The translations under genes were made by a program, and so were the position numbers. Shown piece after piece: positions 25,280 to 32,503 of a stretch of DNA of 32,542 bases (position 1 is its first letter; every line of letters starts with the position of its first letter). This DNA comes from a virus, in the IMG/VR virus record IMGVR_UViG_3300010935_000129, positions 1 to 32,542 of that record, one strand, 5' to 3'. Under the pieces are notes generated by a model, which saw nothing but the letters and a program-made list of their open reading frames with translations, was not told the DNA's origin and searched no databases.

Positions 25280-25698
25280 TATTCAGCAGTGTCAGAAGAG
25301 TCCGCTTCTATAGCATCCGCTTCTATAGCATCCGCTTCCATGAGAATGCCGACAAGTGTGGGAAGTGATTTGCGTTTAAGCTTAGCTAGTTTGTCTACGC
25401 TAAGCTCACGTTCAATAATTAGTGTGCCTAGCTCTGCTTTAGTCATAGAATCATATGGCGTGCCGCTAGACATGCCTGTATCATCTATAGTAGGTGTTTG
25501 AGTTGGTGCTGATTTACTGCTTTGGTTGCCGTACTCACGAAAGGCTTCCTCAACAGCAAGAAATTTTTCGATATGCTCAGCATCGGATACTTTACATACA
25601 TGTTCCCCACCAGATTCAGTGGGCTGGAAGTCGTAGTCTTTGTCGTCCAATGTAACTAATGTTCCTAATGGTCTGCGGATAATGCTTTCAATAATCAT
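25279..25698 (-). CDS. Small head-tail region protein with HeH/LEM-like C-terminus
   Basis: The 139-aa product has an N-terminal beta part (IIRRPLGTLVTLDDKDYDF, HVCKVSDAEHIEKFL), a flexible Ser/Thr/Pro linker (about 58-80) and a short helical module at about 83-122 (MTKAELGTLIIERELSVDKL) of the HeH/LEM/SAP-like type, found in many small phage head proteins. The C-terminus holds the repeat EADAIEADAIEAD. It is the first gene after the intrinsic terminator, and its AAGGAGAG ribosome site follows the U-tract directly. It couples by TAATG to the adaptor. Likely a head completion or capsid-associated protein; function unproven. Confidence 0.6.
   Translation of the reverse strand: MIIESIIRRPLGTLVTLDDKDYDFQPTESGGEHVCKVSDAEHIEKFLAVEEAFREYGNQSSKSAPTQTPTIDDTGMSSGTPYDSMTKAELGTLIIERELSVDKLAKLKRKSLPTLVGILMEADAIEADAIEADSSDTAE
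25301..25340 (-). repeat. 15-nt tandem repeat at a gene end
   Basis: The unit tccgcttctatagca occurs at 25301-25315 and 25316-25330, followed by ten bases of a third copy with one change. It encodes Glu-Ala-Asp-Ala-Ile units near the C-terminus of the small head-tail region protein. The unit length keeps the frame. Confidence 0.88.
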
Positions 25699-25712
25699 AC
25701 TCTCTCCTTAAT

Positions 25713-25739
25713 AAAAAAAGGGCGCGTATGCGCCCTTTT
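25713..25739 (-). terminator. Intrinsic terminator after the head genes
   Basis: Read on the minus strand there is a GGGCGC/GCGCCC stem extended by four A-T pairs, with a four-base loop, followed by seven T. This is a strong rho-independent terminator directly after the capsid and decoration genes. It lies inside the otherwise continuous late operon and only 14 bases before the next start codon, so leftward genes depend on read-through or antitermination. Confidence 0.9.
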
Positions 25740-25775
25740 AAGTTGTCCAGCACACATGGTGTTGCTATGTGTTAT

Positions 25776-26195
25776 TTAGCTGCCGTGGCGTTGATTGCGA
25801 TAGCTTACCGATAAACCAACAACAGTGCCAGCTAAACCGCCGCCCGCTGTTGCAGTAACCACGATAACCTGTTCCACCAATGAAGGTGCTACAGACAATG
25901 CAGCGGCTGTGTCTAATCGGTCAACGCCAGCGCCAGCAGCAGTTACTGTGTTAGTGGACACTGCGATGAAAGAACCGCCTTGCTCACCAACTGTAGCTGT
26001 GCCAATAGCGGCTGATGAATCCAAGATAACGTCAGTCACCTTATTGCCGATAGGCAACTTCACCATTTGAATAACATCGCCAGCAGCTAATGGTGCGGAA
26101 AGCACCACCTCGCCACGGACGGTTACTGTTTCACTGTCGTCAGTCGTCACTGCTGGACGAGTTGGCGAAGCGTTTAGAGCTGTTAAGATAGCCAT
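25776..26195 (-). CDS. Probable capsid decoration or stabilising protein
   Basis: The 139-aa product directly follows the major capsid gene and is a beta-rich Ala/Val/Thr protein (ETVTVRGEVVLSAPLAAGDV, VEQVIVVTATAGGG, VVGLSVSYRNQRHGS). This composition and place are typical of small capsid-binding proteins. GGGGG is a usable ribosome site before the ATG at 26195, 13 bases after the capsid stop. The gene ends 37 bases before the intrinsic terminator, so capsid and decoration genes share the 3' end of one abundant transcript. I know no specific family; a head-completion role is the alternative. Confidence 0.6.
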   Translation of the reverse strand: MAILTALNASPTRPAVTTDDSETVTVRGEVVLSAPLAAGDVIQMVKLPIGNKVTDVILDSSAAIGTATVGEQGGSFIAVSTNTVTAAGAGVDRLDTAAALSVAPSLVEQVIVVTATAGGGLAGTVVGLSVSYRNQRHGS

Positions 26196-26208
26196 TTAGC
26201 TAACCCCC

Positions 26209-27309
26209 TTACACTTTAGGAGCAGCAGAATCAATAGCGATAACGCCATAGTCCGCGCCATTAAAGCGTGTTTTCTTAATACCGAAGATAGAAGATGACG
26301 AGATAACCAACTGATTACCGTTGTCACGCATAACTTCATTCCAATCAAAGCGAAGACCTGCACCAGCAGTTCCCCAAGCCAATGAACATGCTTGTGCGCC
26401 TAAGAATAGACCACGAGCTACTGGGATGTTAGCACCCACACCGCCTGTGTAGCGAATAACAGCGTCATGCGAATGCAATACCACGTTGTTATACATGCCC
26501 AAGTTGCCCTTGAATATGTCGCTGTTTTTGCCTTCAGCACCAGCGGCAGCTTTTTGAATGTCCAACCATTGACCAGCGTTGGTATTGGTACGTAAGGACA
26601 ATTCTTGCTCAGGGCTAAGTAACATAACGAAGTGCTCGTTACCATCAATTTTGATAGGGCGCAGTTTAGACTGACCACTGCCATCATTACCAAGAGTGCG
26701 GGCACGAGTTACTGCACGGTCAATGTCACCAAGAGAGAAAGTGTCTGCAATAGTCACTGTCAAGCCAGAGGTAGCATTACCAGAGTAAAGTTGGTGCGCA
26801 GTGTCTGGTGAAACGAAAGTATTACCAGCAAAACCAGTGTAGTTTAAAGGATATAGGTAATCGCCGTTCTCACCGCGCATACCTGATAAACTCATAAACA
26901 ACTGCTCATCGAAAGCTTGAGACCACCATTCAGATTGGCGAGAACGAGCTACAGCACGTAAATCATGCAGCGTGCGCTTGCGTGTCATGCGACCACCACC
27001 ATTTACGCCGCAGCGCATTTGGTCAATTTGAAGTTCGTCAGTGAAGAATTTTAAGTTTTCTTCGTTGCCTTCAAGAATGTCATCGCCTTCAACTGGTTGT
27101 TGGCGTAAGCGGGCAGATAAATCAACTTGGATTTTATCTCCTGCATCTTTTTCAAGCTCGGTATGAACTTGGATAGGTGCTGCCGCATCCACACCTGATG
27201 CCATAAATTTTGTTCCGAAGTAAGATTGACGTAAAACGTCAGTGGCTAAGAGCGCACTGTACTTACGGACGGCTTGCGGCGAGTTAACACCAATAACTGT
27301 AACAGCCAT
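26209..27309 (-). CDS. Major capsid protein (N4-gp56 family)
   Basis: This 366-aa protein builds the icosahedral shell. Residues about 57-142 contain the marks of the N4-gp56 family: GDKIQVDLSARLRQQPVEGD, the LEGNEENLKFFTDELQIDQ segment, GGRMTRKRTLHDLR and a WWSQAFDEQLFMSLSG stretch, followed by the usual DxxxxA-type middle part. The start is the ATG at 27309, as AAGGAGAA lies four bases upstream; a non-preferred ATG at 27348 would add 13 residues (RKRAVLKNKENN) that cover the ribosome site itself. It follows scaffold and the 59-aa gene after an 86-nt gap with a small hairpin. HK97-like fold is known for the family. Confidence 0.92.
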   Translation of the reverse strand: MAVTVIGVNSPQAVRKYSALLATDVLRQSYFGTKFMASGVDAAAPIQVHTELEKDAGDKIQVDLSARLRQQPVEGDDILEGNEENLKFFTDELQIDQMRCGVNGGGRMTRKRTLHDLRAVARSRQSEWWSQAFDEQLFMSLSGMRGENGDYLYPLNYTGFAGNTFVSPDTAHQLYSGNATSGLTVTIADTFSLGDIDRAVTRARTLGNDGSGQSKLRPIKIDGNEHFVMLLSPEQELSLRTNTNAGQWLDIQKAAAGAEGKNSDIFKGNLGMYNNVVLHSHDAVIRYTGGVGANIPVARGLFLGAQACSLAWGTAGAGLRFDWNEVMRDNGNQLVISSSSIFGIKKTRFNGADYGVIAIDSAAPKV

Positions 27310-27313
27310 ATTG

Positions 27314-27321
27314 TTCTCCTT
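27314..27321 (-). promoter_or_regulatory. Ribosome binding site of the capsid gene
   Basis: AAGGAGAA lies four bases before the ATG at 27309. It is a strong Shine-Dalgarno site and decides the start of the major capsid protein against the in-frame ATG at 27348. Confidence 0.85.
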
Positions 27322-27351
27322 GTTTTTAAGTACAGCCCTCTTGCGCATTTA

Positions 27352-27367
27352 GTCGCTAATTGGCGAC
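27352..27367 (-). other. Small hairpin in the leader of the capsid gene
   Basis: GTCGC and GCGAC form a five-pair stem with a six-base loop in the 86-nt gap before the capsid gene. No T-run follows on the minus strand, so it is not a terminator. It could be an mRNA-stabilising or processing structure in the capsid leader. Confidence 0.4.
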
Positions 27368-27395
27368 AGCGTAAGGCTAAGCTTTTGTTATATCT

Positions 27396-27575
27396 TTAAC
27401 AAGTGTTTTTAGTTTGGGTTATTTTTACATCGCTTGGAGCATCGACACAAAGACGAACGCTCCTGCCAGATTTACGTAAGGGTTCTATGGTAATCGTGTA
27501 GGTTCCTACTTCAGACGGAGCAGGAACCTCTAAGACAAGCGTGCTGCCATATTTTATTTCTGTGACTAAAGGCAT
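27396..27575 (-). CDS. 59-aa protein between scaffold and capsid genes
   Basis: This short gene starts at ATG 27575 in a TAATG overlap with the scaffold stop and ends with TAA at 27396-27398. The product begins PLVTEIKYGSTLVLEVPAP and has a beta-sandwich-like pattern (VGTYTITIEPLRKSGRSVRL), with two Cys near the end. There is no independent ribosome site; coupling to the scaffold gene is expected. Its place between scaffold and capsid suggests a small head protein or an assembly factor. I recognise no family. It is easily missed because of its length; the tight coupling and the otherwise unexplained 180-nt gap support it. Confidence 0.65.
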   Translation of the reverse strand: MPLVTEIKYGSTLVLEVPAPSEVGTYTITIEPLRKSGRSVRLCVDAPSDVKITQTKNTC

Positions 27576-28591
27576 TATTCGTTAAGGTACGTATCTAATT
27601 GCTTAGGAGTAAGCTTAGATATTGCATCTTCAAGTGCAGAGCCATCAAGATTATCTAGGTGAGAGAACTCGCCTTTGGATGTATTTGGTTTAGCAGCGGG
27701 GGCTTTAGCAAGGGTCTTTGTTTTTTTGCCCGCTTCTACTTGCTTCTTCTTAGCATCCTTGCTGACATCCTTGTTAGGTTTCTTCTCAGACTCTACATCT
27801 TTGCTCTTCGTATGGAAGAGCTTACTAATCTGAGTATGGACACGCTTCGCTGCTTCGCGGAGAATATCTTGGTTACTCATGGAATCAGCATCATCACCAC
27901 CAGCAATCTCTTGGATGTTGGCATTTAATGCACCAAACAAGGCTGGGTTTTCGTTACTGTTGAACACGGGGTTGGCGCGGATAAATGCGTTAGCATCTGA
28001 GTTCCACTGAGCAATCATAGCTTTCTCACCTTGAGCAGCTTGGTTGCGCATAACGGTTACTTCAGTGTGTATGTTATTTAGTTCAGAGTTAATCTTGTGG
28101 TAGGCGCGAGTGTAGTCAACAAGTTCCATCTCGCCATCACCGACCTTGGTGGCTAGTGTTTCAAGTTCCGCTTCAAGTTCGGTGATGCGTTCTTCATGTG
28201 CTTCAATTTCTTCAACAGGGGGAATGGCTACTGTAACTACGGGTTCTGCTAACTCAAAAAGCGAGGCTTCAGCAAGAGCTTCAACCATGGTTTCTTTGCG
28301 GTCATCTACTTCTTCGTCGGCAGTTTCATCTTCTGTTTCTGCGCCATCTTCATCTTCGTCGGTGTCATCATCTTCATCGGTATCTTCATCGGTATCTTCA
28401 TCGGTAGCTTCATCTTCGTCGGTGTCATCATCTTCTTCAGTTTCAGAAGTGCCTTCGTCGATGTCATCGTCTTCTTCCTTGGAATGCTCGGTATCATCGG
28501 CTTTTGATTTTGTTTCATCATCATCCTCCTCCGCAAGGGCAGCTAGCTCTTCGTCGGTCAATATCTCACCCATCAATACTCGTGTGGTCAT
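27575..28591 (-). CDS. Capsid scaffold protein with acidic N-terminal repeat
   Basis: The 338-aa product has the composition of a scaffold that guides capsid assembly inside the procapsid and leaves before packaging. Residues about 14-98 are almost only Asp, Glu and Thr. A coiled coil follows at about 125-190 (IEAHEERITELEAELETLA), then a basic Lys-rich stretch (262-305) and a conserved-looking short C-terminal module FSHLDNLDGSALEDAISKLT at 309-328. Such a helix-turn-helix end usually binds the capsid protein. AGGAGA lies six bases before the ATG at 28591. Position between portal and capsid is standard. The opposite charge of the two halves is notable. Confidence 0.82.
   Translation of the reverse strand: MTTRVLMGEILTDEELAALAEEDDDETKSKADDTEHSKEEDDDIDEGTSETEEDDDTDEDEATDEDTDEDTDEDDDTDEDEDGAETEDETADEEVDDRKETMVEALAEASLFELAEPVVTVAIPPVEEIEAHEERITELEAELETLATKVGDGEMELVDYTRAYHKINSELNNIHTEVTVMRNQAAQGEKAMIAQWNSDANAFIRANPVFNSNENPALFGALNANIQEIAGGDDADSMSNQDILREAAKRVHTQISKLFHTKSKDVESEKKPNKDVSKDAKKKQVEAGKKTKTLAKAPAAKPNTSKGEFSHLDNLDGSALEDAISKLTPKQLDTYLNE
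28348..28435 (-). repeat. Repeats in the acidic part of the scaffold gene
   Basis: A 28-nt sequence occurs twice without change, at 28348-28375 and 28408-28435. Between the two copies lie 12-nt units of the type cttcatcggtat. They encode the Asp-Glu-Asp-Thr tract of the scaffold. All units are close to multiples of three, so slippage can change the length of the acidic region without breaking the frame. Confidence 0.85.
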
Positions 28592-28612
28592 GTTAAGTCT
28601 CCTGTCTTTATG

Positions 28613-30640
28613 TTACTGCGGTAATATACCCATGGCTGCTGCTATTTCAACCTTGGTCTTCTTGGCTGTTTCCTTAGTATGCTCTGCCTTCACTGTCTTC
28701 CAAGCCGCGTCAGCCTCTTTTCTTGATGCTTCGGCTTCTTTGGTTCTAATGTCGAGCTGTCCCATCTTAGCTTCATGGTCAGCTTGCTGTTGACGAACAG
28801 CAGCGCGTTGCTCAGATGCTGCTCTATCTTCTGGGTTAGCCTCGTCTAACGGGGGTTCTTGCCCAGTAATTGTGCGTATGCGGTCAACGAATGTTTTCTT
28901 GTTCGGAATGTCTGACATATCCATAACAAGGTCAAGCATAGCCATAGATGTCTCTTGAGGAAGTTGCCCCATAAGCTCCATGAGTTTCTCGAACATTGCT
29001 TGACGCATAGTGTCCCTGTAGTCCACTTCGGATAGCACATAGTCGTGGCGGGTGTTTGAGATGTCGTTGAGTGTGGAGCCATCTTCCTCTTCTTTGTTTA
29101 TGGATAGGTATGTCCAGCCGCCATTCTCTGACTTGACCCGAACAACTTCTTCATCAACATAGGCTTGCTCAGCCAAGGACAATATAAGTTCACCCTCCTG
29201 CTGTAGGAATAGGCGGTAGTTGTCGAATAGTTCTGTGGTAACAACTGTGGATTGGTCTTGCCTTGCGAGAATAGCCTTGCTACTGGCATATGGGTTACCC
29301 CCGCCAATGGTATCACTGTTGACACCTGTGGTAAGAAAGATTGCTTCTTTGTCCTCTTGCATCAAGCGCAAGTGGCTATCCGCTAGCGATGTGTCCGTTT
29401 GTACTTCAAAGCGGGCTTTGTTTCTTCCATCAAGCTTGAGTATGCCATCTGGTCTAGGCAGCTCATCCTCTAAAGCCAACCACCCGTTTGGTGTGAGGGC
29501 GTCTGCATCCGCAATAACTTTATTGGTGGATAGAATATGTATGGCTTTAGAGCGGCGTTTGTTTAAGTCGTCCTGTGAGCCTAGTGCTGTGCGAACAACG
29601 CCGTATGGTGTGTTGTCCCGCTTTCTTCTATAGGCAAAGAATGGTACGAAAGGGAACCTATTGTGCTTATATGGGCTCACACCTTCTTCAAGTAGTGTAA
29701 GTGTTGGGCGAAGCATATCTGTGGATGATGCAAACATAGCTGTCTTAACGCGTTGGGTGAATACGTTAGACTTGCTGGCTACACCAAGCTCAATCTCAAG
29801 CTCAAGTAGCGGGCGCACGATGTCATCAATCTGGTCATCATAGTACCCGTTAAATGTTCCACCAACAATCTTATCACTGTGCTCTGGAATACGGAACCAT
29901 CCTTCAATAAGACGAACCATTGGGCGCTGTAGTGTTACGCTTATGGCTCCTCCGTAAGCTGTGGCTAATGTGTTTGATGCTGGGTCTGATGTACCAAACA
30001 TAGTATTGCCTTTGGTGGACAGACTTTTTATTAGCTCTTTTTTATCTGGGTACATGCTAAGTGCCATGTCCTCGTCCATTACTTTTGAGCGGAATAAGTA
30101 CCGTGCGTCATCTATGGTTCTACTTGTTGAGCGGTAATCAAACCATAGGTTACGCCAGTCCTCATTGCGTACTTCGATGGGGGACTCTGTATCTTCAGAA
30201 GAGAAGCAAACTTCTATCCATCCCTCGCCAGAAACAACGCCGTCTTTAAACACTCGGCTATTCTCGCTGCGAACATAGTTGTCTGTGTAGATATACTTAA
30301 TCAGGTTTGTTTTTGCCAACGCTGTTGTTGAATCAGCATCATCAAGCGAGCGGGGTACAACTTTGAAATCCATCCGTGTCCTGCGCTCAGTGCCTAGAAG
30401 CCAGTTTACTACTGGGGCACATACATTAATAACAAGTGGTGCCTGCCCGCGTTCTACAAGCTCAGCAATCTCAGAGTATGTCCATTGGATGCCATCATAA
30501 TAATCCTCATCACGGGCGCGTTCAGAGCGCACTTCCATGTTTAGAGTGTAGGCTTCATCCCACCAATCTTCAGCCATGGATACTAGCGAGGATTTATTTG
30601 CGTTAGCCTCTGCTCTGACTTCTGATAAGTGACTATCCAT
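28613..30640 (-). CDS. Portal protein (P22-type)
   Basis: The 675-aa product forms the dodecameric ring at one capsid vertex through which DNA enters and leaves. It has the signature of P22-type portals near the N-terminus: RDEDYYDGIQWTYSEIAELV, then RGQAPLVINVCAPVVNWLLG and TERRTRMDFKVVPRS (about residues 40-96). Further on it has FKDGVVSGEGWIEVCF and FPFVPFFAYRRKRDNTPYG, and a long charged helical C-terminus (about 590-675) suggestive of a barrel. ATG at 30640 overlaps the preceding small gene by eight bases. The first 20 residues are acidic. Length is in the range for the family. Confidence 0.92.
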   Translation of the reverse strand: MDSHLSEVRAEANANKSSLVSMAEDWWDEAYTLNMEVRSERARDEDYYDGIQWTYSEIAELVERGQAPLVINVCAPVVNWLLGTERRTRMDFKVVPRSLDDADSTTALAKTNLIKYIYTDNYVRSENSRVFKDGVVSGEGWIEVCFSSEDTESPIEVRNEDWRNLWFDYRSTSRTIDDARYLFRSKVMDEDMALSMYPDKKELIKSLSTKGNTMFGTSDPASNTLATAYGGAISVTLQRPMVRLIEGWFRIPEHSDKIVGGTFNGYYDDQIDDIVRPLLELEIELGVASKSNVFTQRVKTAMFASSTDMLRPTLTLLEEGVSPYKHNRFPFVPFFAYRRKRDNTPYGVVRTALGSQDDLNKRRSKAIHILSTNKVIADADALTPNGWLALEDELPRPDGILKLDGRNKARFEVQTDTSLADSHLRLMQEDKEAIFLTTGVNSDTIGGGNPYASSKAILARQDQSTVVTTELFDNYRLFLQQEGELILSLAEQAYVDEEVVRVKSENGGWTYLSINKEEEDGSTLNDISNTRHDYVLSEVDYRDTMRQAMFEKLMELMGQLPQETSMAMLDLVMDMSDIPNKKTFVDRIRTITGQEPPLDEANPEDRAASEQRAAVRQQQADHEAKMGQLDIRTKEAEASRKEADAAWKTVKAEHTKETAKKTKVEIAAAMGILPQ

Positions 30641-30989
30641 GCTTATCTCCTCGGACTACTGCTAGCTCTTCTTCACTGCTGCGAACTTCATTTCTATATG
30701 AGTTTCGGCAGTGGTTCTCTCCAAACACGAAGTCAATTACGGCTTGGAATTTTGTGGCGCTATAGCTACCATTTATGGAAAGGTAGTGGGTGTACGAAGA
30801 TACTGTCCAGTCTGGCTTTCCGTACAGGTAGCTTCCGCCAAACTGGTCAAGACCAATGGCTAAGTTGAAAAGGTACTCTTTTCTGGAAATGGCTGAACGC
30901 TTGGCAATAATCAACTTGTAAGGTATGACTAAAGGTGCGGTGACTGCTACGATTATTGCTGCTATAAAGACAAGAAATAAGTTTTTCAT
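30633..30989 (-). CDS. Small membrane-anchored phage protein
   Basis: The 118-aa product starts with one hydrophobic helix (about residues 3-28, LFLVFIAAIIVAVTAPLVIP), which may be an anchor or a signal sequence. The rest resembles a family of small phage proteins that I recall by the pattern L-D-Q-x(6)-G-x-P-D-x-T-x-S-S and, near the end, I-D-x-x-F-x(4)-H-C-x-x-S-Y-x-x-E. Here these read as LDQFGGSYLYGKPDWTVSSY and IDFVFGENHCRNSYRNE. Its function is unknown to me. It lies between terminase and portal, 19 bases after the terminase stop, with no clear ribosome site, and overlaps the portal start. Confidence 0.6.
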   Translation of the reverse strand: MKNLFLVFIAAIIVAVTAPLVIPYKLIIAKRSAISRKEYLFNLAIGLDQFGGSYLYGKPDWTVSSYTHYLSINGSYSATKFQAVIDFVFGENHCRNSYRNEVRSSEEELAVVRGDKHG

Positions 30990-31008
30990 GGGGCAATACT
31001 ACGTTATA

Positions 31009-32460
31009 CTACGCTGTTCGCCAACTTGTATTTCTACTCACACGCCTTCTTTTGTTCCTAACAAGCTTGGCAATAACAGGTCGGGCGTATGTCATGGATA
31101 AGGCATCCGCTCTATCTGGGGATGGAAGACCTTGTGACTTCATATCCTTTTTGCTGACAAGAATCATCCTGTTTTTCCCGTCAAAGAAATACTCTTGGGC
31201 TATTAATTGCTCTGAAAGGTCAGCATCCTTGGGGATAGAGCACGTCTCACCTAGATGCTTGCGCATTAAGTCCCACATCTCAGCACGCTTATTGGCGTAC
31301 TTATCTTCCTCAATAGCTGTATTTGCACCATTGACTTCCTCAACAGCATGCCCCATCTGGCGTAGCCTATCAACAACACCACCACCCACGCCGCCACCAT
31401 CAATGAAAACAGCGTCAGGGTTCATTGCTATAATCTGCTCGGATACTTTATCTGACAGTCCCATGGTATCAATGCCTTGGAAAGATAGGCACTTGTTGTG
31501 CTTCCTGCCACGGCGTGTATAAATAATGCTTTCATCATCACCATACCGTGCGACATCCACTGCCATAATTAATGGCTGACCTTCAACATCCTCCAGTGTA
31601 AGCTCCGTTGACATTGCCTTCTCAACAGCATCGCGGGGAATTAGCTGACAGCTACCTGATATAGGAAACTCTCCACGGATACGGATACGTACGAAGTCAC
31701 TATCAAAGCCATAATCGTCTATCCACTCCTTAATCTGCTTATCACTAGCCATCACAGCAAATCTGGAATCTACAGTTGTGCCATCCCAACGATGCTTTAA
31801 TTTGTTGAAGCAGTCATAGAATGCGCCGCTGTTCCTTGTTGGGTTTCCAAAGGCGCACCAGATGGCTCCGTTTGTTGTCATGGCTCCTTCACAAGTGTCC
31901 CATATACATTGGTCAATACCAGATGCTTCATCGAAAATAATAAGAACATTCTCATCATGGGTTCCAGCAAAAGCTTCAGGATTATTTGCAGACCAAGGAA
32001 TGGCATGGGCAACCCATGTCTCTGGGTGCTCATTGAAATAAAAAGATGTTGCAGTCCAAGTGAACCAGTCTTTATTTATGAGTAGCTTGTGCCACTTAGC
32101 AAGTTCCCGCCATGTCTTTGTTTTAAGTTGGTTCTGTGTGTTGGCAGTTACAACTATCTGCGGGTGGGGGCGACAGGAAGAGAACCACTGTACTAGCCAG
32201 CTAACAACTGCGGACTTACCAACACCATGCCCAGATTTAACTGCTTCACGGATTGCTGCTTTTACATCTTTGTTTGATGATGTTGAGGAGATGGCATCAC
32301 GTATTTTCTTTAGTACACCCTCTTGCCATACATCGGGCTTGGTGTGGTCAGCAAGTGCCGTCCCTTCTTTTCCCCATGGGTATGCGTAAAGAACAAATCC
32401 CCATGGGTCATCTCGGTAGGCAGAAATATCTTTGGCTAATTGAAGCTGGTCAGTAGGCAT
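31009..32460 (-). CDS. Terminase large subunit (packaging ATPase and nuclease)
   Basis: It pumps DNA into the procapsid and cuts concatemers. The 483-aa protein has the usual N-terminus (DDPWGFVLYAYPWG, 17-30), a Walker A motif SGHGVGKSA (76-84, Lys82), a Walker B motif VLIIFDEAS (172-180, Asp177-Glu178) and a coupling segment FGNPTRNSG near 204-212. The RuvC-like nuclease follows with acidic residues in VDVARYGDD (301-309), FIDGGGVGGG (352-361) and SPDRADAL (447-454). The first ATG at 32460 has no Shine-Dalgarno site. A sigma70-type promoter is placed so that transcription would start at this ATG. No small terminase is encoded in the window. It is the first gene of the late operon here. Confidence 0.93.
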   Translation of the reverse strand: MPTDQLQLAKDISAYRDDPWGFVLYAYPWGKEGTALADHTKPDVWQEGVLKKIRDAISSTSSNKDVKAAIREAVKSGHGVGKSAVVSWLVQWFSSCRPHPQIVVTANTQNQLKTKTWRELAKWHKLLINKDWFTWTATSFYFNEHPETWVAHAIPWSANNPEAFAGTHDENVLIIFDEASGIDQCIWDTCEGAMTTNGAIWCAFGNPTRNSGAFYDCFNKLKHRWDGTTVDSRFAVMASDKQIKEWIDDYGFDSDFVRIRIRGEFPISGSCQLIPRDAVEKAMSTELTLEDVEGQPLIMAVDVARYGDDESIIYTRRGRKHNKCLSFQGIDTMGLSDKVSEQIIAMNPDAVFIDGGGVGGGVVDRLRQMGHAVEEVNGANTAIEEDKYANKRAEMWDLMRKHLGETCSIPKDADLSEQLIAQEYFFDGKNRMILVSKKDMKSQGLPSPDRADALSMTYARPVIAKLVRNKRRRVSRNTSWRTA

Positions 32461-32466
32461 GTGAGT

Positions 32467-32494
32467 ATTGTATTAGGCATGTTTTTTCAGTCAA
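32467..32494 (-). promoter_or_regulatory. Putative sigma70 promoter before the terminase gene
   Basis: On the minus strand TTGACT (32489-32494) and TACAAT (32467-32472) are separated by 16 bases. Each box differs from consensus in one position. With the usual distance, transcription starts at base 32460, the A of the terminase ATG. Two CAATAC-type repeats lie just upstream of the -35 box, as an activator site would. Confidence 0.6.
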
Positions 32495-32503
32495 GGCAAT
32501 TAG

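Noticed and set aside
27307-27348. Longer start for the capsid protein at 27348.
   Set aside because: The extra 13 residues would cover the strong AAGGAGAA site that fits the ATG at 27309, and the family starts at about this point.
27352-27367. Second terminator before the capsid gene.
   Set aside because: The stem is only five pairs and no T-run follows on the coding strand.
28146-28793. Long serine-rich open frame on the plus strand opposite the scaffold gene.
   Set aside because: It is the antisense image of the Asp/Glu/Thr repeats of the scaffold; its composition follows from the repeat DNA and there is no ribosome site.
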